Of a stretch of DNA of 64,000 bases, positions 60,485 through 64,000 are shown one piece after another (within the stretch, counting starts at the first letter, position 1; every line of letters begins with the position of its first letter). A program made the position numbers and the translations under genes. Under the pieces are notes generated by a model. That model ran no database searches. It worked only from the letters and a program-made list of their open reading frames with translations, and was not told the origin of the DNA. Source of the DNA: Polytrichum commune (taxonomy: Eukaryota; Streptophyta; Polytrichopsida; Polytrichales; Polytrichaceae); NCBI GenBank assembly GCA_950295325.1, contig OX485806.1, forward strand, positions 21,454,001 through 21,518,000, given 5' to 3'.

Positions 60485-60553
60485 AAGCCTCGCGGGCCAA
60501 CACCCTGCCAGGTGTCGACACCTCCTTGGTTAAGGTGGTTGCCCGCGAGGCTT
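60485..60553. repeat. GC-rich inverted repeat upstream of the large gene
   Basis: Arms AAGCCTCGCGGGC (60485-60497) and GCCCGCGAGGCTT (60541-60553) are perfect inverted copies of 13 bp. Between them lies a perfect inner palindrome GGTGTCGACACC. GGTGTTGACACC recurs just to the right (about 60557). It may form a cruciform or bind a dimeric factor; no function is shown. Confidence 0.75.
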
Positions 60554-62044
60554 GTGGTGTTGACACCTGCCACCCTAGGCAGATTGCCTTCCTGGTTGTC
60601 CTTGCCCCTAGGTGCGGGACATAGGAGGGCCGGCGCCTCTCTTGGCCGCCTGGCCCCGGCCTTCTAACCCGCTATTCATTAGCGGCAATTCAATACCACT
60701 CAAAAACCTACGTGGACTAAGGTATTCCACAAAATTAACACCATCGCCAACTCATATTTTAATGGTGTTCAATTGAATGATCACCCGTTGGAATTGATAA
60801 CATCGTAGAATGTAGCCATTATCGTTTTGGTGTATGAATAATGTAATTTATGGAATCATATGAGAGTGTTACAAAGTCTAAGAGGAGTAAGTCATAATTA
60901 TATTGCAATCCACAAAGGCAATTACACGGTGCAATAATATAAATATGGTAACCATTCACATGGTTAACAGTTTAGGATTATGTATTGTAATTTATATGAT
61001 GGTTGTTGGTAGAGGACAATGCTCTAGTCTATAATGGATACCTTAACAAGTAGCATTAGAGTGAACATTAATATATGTACTTAGAAGTTCACATTTGAAG
61101 TACATGGGAGAAACAAATGATTACAAATGTATCTACTGCAACCCCATGGAGTTCACATATCATATGAAGTCATTTAAACATTCAATTTGATGTTTGATGA
61201 TGCCTAAACCCTAAACCCTAAACAACACAAACCATAACTGGATGGCACATAGGTCAAATGACATGGGCCTTGGTGCTTGTAGTTTCCAATACAAATGTAT
61301 AATGTCATCACAACATCCTAATTCACAAACGTGAAAGATGGATGTGTGGTTTTTCACGAATGAACGCACTAAAGGAAATAAATGATATTGTGCTCACAAG
61401 TAGGTGATACAATATTAACCTATAACCTTGTCACCTGGTAAGAAGAGCATAAGAACTAGATTATAATAGATAGGATGTTGTTCATGTTAACATGTTATTT
61501 GGAATAGTGAAATATTATATATTAATTTAAGGTAGATTTCATGTTGTGAATGATATGAGGACATACCTTTTGAACTTTGCATGTTTTGCTCACACACATT
61601 GCTAGAGTTCAAGGGACTTCACGATAGGTTCAAACATCATTGAAACATTGAATGTGCCAAATGTCATTTGTGGTTTATGGTTCCATTAATGACTTCCACA
61701 TAGGTACTAGGTTATTGTCACACTTGGAGCCTTGAGGATGAAGCAATATTGGGTGCACACATTACAACACAACAGATGTTCTTTTAACTAGCGGAAATTG
61801 AAAGTTGGCCAAATTATTCAAGTTTGTCATGGCATTAATTATTTGTTTTCAAAATATAAGTCCTCATGTGAGAGTGTAAGTAATTGCATTAACTATTATA
61901 TTTAGTGACTTTTAGTGACTTTTAGTATATGAAGTTTTGTAATACATGCACATCTTTTGTCAATATATTGTTTGAAATATACCATAATGTTTGACTACAA
62001 GTAGAGTAAAACCCCTTAATAGATATAATCTTACATATTATCAC

Positions 62045-62172
62045 AGGGTTATTGGTATTCAGTGTATGCGTTCATATGTAGTGTATCAAAATCTTTATAT
62101 CCTTTTTAGTTATATGATAGTTAGTGTTTGATACACTTAAAACGAACGCATACACTTCCTATTACTAACCCT
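62045..62172. mobile_element. small hairpin element (possible MITE)
   Basis: The left arm (about 62045-62080, 'AGGGTTATTGGTATTCAGTG' then 'TATGCGTTC') and the right arm (about 62140-62172, 'GAACGCATACACTTCCTATT' then 'ACTAACCCT') are imperfect inverted copies. 'GTGTATCAAA' and 'TTTGATACAC' form an inner pair. About 128 bp, non-coding, with no other copy in the window. Confidence 0.5.
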
Positions 62173-62801
62173 ATGAGAGTAAGTAACATTAAATGTAAAC
62201 TCAAACACTAAATATCCACTGTGGTGATATATGGAAGTTACATATAGGAATTTAGTATTAGTAAGGATGTGAGAAAAAAATACAACAATGATAAAAGGAG
62301 AAAGGAGATGGCAATAGGGAAGGTGGTGGTGTATTCATGTATAAAACTAATTATGAAAGAGTTGAAGAATAGTGTTGACCAAGTTAGGGTGGTAACAACT
62401 TTAAATAATATATGTTGAATTATTCATTTGATGGTTGGGGCAACGAAGAGCCAAGCTAAATATACATTGTCTATTATTGACAAGAAGCGGGAAATTGAGT
62501 CAGAAGGTTTGAATTAACGTCCAAAGGAGACCAGGCGGGAAAGGCATCCAAAGAGGATGCCCAAAGCGGAGGCGGGTAGTATAAAGAGTCCAACCCCCCC
62601 CAAATGCTGGTTCTTTCTTTCATGTCCCAATCCTGAGATTGCTGCAAGCTCTCTAAGTTGGAGCTGTAATACACGGTTTGTGTACGTTTCCATTCATGAG
62701 CAGCTAATTACAACAAATATCTACGAGTTCAGTTGTTCCAAATAGGTTATATATAGATTAATAGAGAATCACCCGAATAAATAGGCGGATTTTGCGGAAT
62801 T

Positions 62802-63764
62802 GTTTGGGTCGGTCGACCCAAACCCAGCCTTACAGTGTGGGTGCTCTCTGCTGTGAGCCTGAACCCATCCTGCCTCAAGGTTTGGGTCGATCAACCCAAA
62901 CCCAGCCCTACAGTGTGGGTGCTCACTGATGTGAGCCTGAACCCATCATGCCTCAAGGTTTGGGTCGATCGACCCAAACCCAGCCCTACAGTGTGGGTGC
63001 TCATTGTTGTGAGCCTGAACCCATCCTGCCTCAAGGTTTGGGTCGATCGACCCAAACCCAGCCCTACAGTGTGGGTGCTCACTGTTGTGAGCCTGAACCC
63101 ATCCTGCCAAAAGGTTTGGGTCGATCGACCCAAACCCAGCCCTACAGTGTGGGTGCTCACTGTTGTGAGCCTGAACCCATCCTGCCAAAAGGTTTGGGTC
63201 GGTCGACCCAAACCCAACCCTACAGTGTGGGTGCTCACTGTTGTGAGCCTGAACCCATCCTGCCAAAAGGTTTGGGTCGGTCGACCCAAACCCAGCCCCA
63301 AAGTGTGGATGTTGTATGTAGTGAGCCTGAACTCATCCTGCCTCGAGGTTTGGGTCGCTCGACCCAAACCCAGCCCTCTAAGTGTGGGTGTTGTCTTTAG
63401 TGAGCCTGAACCCATCCTGCCAGAAGGTTTGGGTCGATCGACCCAAACCCAGCCCTCTAAGTGTGGGTGCTCTCTGGAGTGACTCTAAACCCATCCTGCC
63501 AAAAAGTTTGGGTCGCTCGACCCAAACCCAGCCCCCTAAGTATGGGTGCTCATTATCGTGACCTTAAACCCATCCTGCCAAAAGGTTTGGGTCGCTCGAC
63601 CCAAACCCAGCCCCCTAAGTATGGGTGCTCCTTGTCGTGACCTTAAACCCATCCTCCCAAAAGGTTTGGGTCGCTCGACCCAAACCCAGCCCCCTAAGTA
63701 TGGGTGCTCCTTGTCGTGACCTTAAACCCATCCTCCCAAAAGGTTTGGGTCGCTCGACCCAAAC
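62802..63764. repeat. 78-79-bp minisatellite with an embedded palindrome, 13 units
   Basis: Palindromes start at 62802, 62880, 62958, 63036, 63114, 63192, 63270, 63348, 63427, 63506, 63585, 63664 and 63743. The ~56-bp spacers are near-identical ('CAGCCCTACAGTGTGGGTGC', 'GTGAGCCTGAACCCATCC'), so this is a tandem satellite. The left units have centres AT or GT and period 78; the right units mostly CT and period 79, with spacers drifting to 'CCCTAAGTATGGGTGCTC' and 'GTGACCTTAAACCCATCC'. Both strands are open for long stretches because period 78 is a multiple of three. These frames are not genes. Confidence 0.95.
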
Positions 63765-64000
63765 CCAGCCTCTAAGTGTGGATGGGATCTGGATGACAGT
63801 GTGGCCACTGGCCATCCAAAACCTTTATGAACCCAATGGCATATTAGTCATATGAACTTGTATGAGCACTGAGTATTTGCAATTTTGTTTATATATGATG
63901 GTTTTTGTGGTCTTCGATTTGAACCTACAATTTTTGTGATTTTTTGACAATGTTCAATGTTCATGTGTGTAGGCAGAATGGATGGGTTTAGTGAAATTGG
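63765..64000. other. right edge of window, no gene seen
   Basis: AT-rich sequence after the minisatellite. Nothing recognisable. Confidence 0.5.

Larger units (their letters stand above)
60460..62801. other. upstream flank of the large gene, no gene seen
   Basis: 60.46-60.68 kb is GC-rich, with the inverted repeat listed separately, and may be promoter-proximal. Beyond that the DNA is AT-rich and has no supportable gene. It contains three plant telomere-type CCTAAAC units at 61203-61222 and a hairpin at 62045-62172. Confidence 0.5.

Noticed and set aside
61203-61222. Telomere repeat
   Set aside because: Only about three units of the plant motif. Short interstitial runs and telo-box motifs are common.
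62835-63482. Long open frames on both strands (up to 215 codons) in the minisatellite
   Set aside because: They arise because the 78-bp period keeps frame. The peptides are simple translations of the repeat in several frames at once.
62802-63764. CRISPR-like array of regular repeats
   Set aside because: The spacers are near-identical to each other and the repeat is a perfect inverted palindrome in a plant-type genome. It is a minisatellite.

Overview
This looks like nuclear DNA of a land plant with a large, repeat-rich genome. Evidence: decayed LINE, Ty1/copia, hAT and Mutator-like elements, MITEs, GT-AG introns, a short run of the plant telomere-type motif CCCTAAA, and very low gene density. 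The character of the LINEs and of the one large gene would fit a seedless plant (bryophyte, lycophyte or fern), but I cannot name the species and this is inference.

Layout. 1-17.9 kb is AT-rich and has no convincing gene. It holds a hairpin MITE (2059-2225), a 468-bp TIR element (6129-6596), a fold-back Mutator-like element with a perfect 9-bp target duplication (7315-8743) and many decayed copies of one dispersed repeat. 17.99-18.61 kb carries a candidate single-exon gene (205 aa, minus) with degenerate tandem copies of its 5' part upstream. 21-36 kb is a transposon graveyard: a degenerate LINE (24.47-26.46 kb), more MITEs, and a second LINE with RNase H (31.17-36.13 kb) that is split by a ~970-bp insertion. 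36.26-36.79 kb is the 3' end of a Ty1/copia element. 36.79-40.32 kb is a hAT transposon whose transposase keeps one reading frame but has several nonsense codons. 46.6-51.7 kb holds LINE fragments, a 784-bp TIR element with a 9-bp target duplication, and small tandem repeats.

The most interesting part is 51.8-63.8 kb. A GC-rich, multi-exon minus-strand gene starts from a non-coding first exon near 60.4 kb, with its ATG at 58704. Every coding intron is phase 0. The product would join a ParB/sulfiredoxin-like 'DGQH' domain, a region resembling the C-terminal half of an N6/N4 DNA methyltransferase, an acidic/coiled-coil/proline-rich linker and an FCP1-like HAD phosphatase domain. The order ParB-like then methyltransferase resembles fusions known in phages and bacteria. 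Two exons each lack one base in a G run, so the copy is either a young pseudogene or carries assembly errors.

The gene's introns, one exon and its upstream flank are studded with about 38 copies of one palindrome: arms GTTTGGGTCG and CGACCCAAAC around a variable 2-bp centre. Copies form a ~158-bp higher-order array in the 5' UTR intron and a 78-79-bp minisatellite of 13 units at 62.8-63.8 kb. The coincidence of a ParB-like/methyltransferase-like gene with arrays of a conserved palindrome is the best candidate here for an undescribed system. Any functional link is inference.
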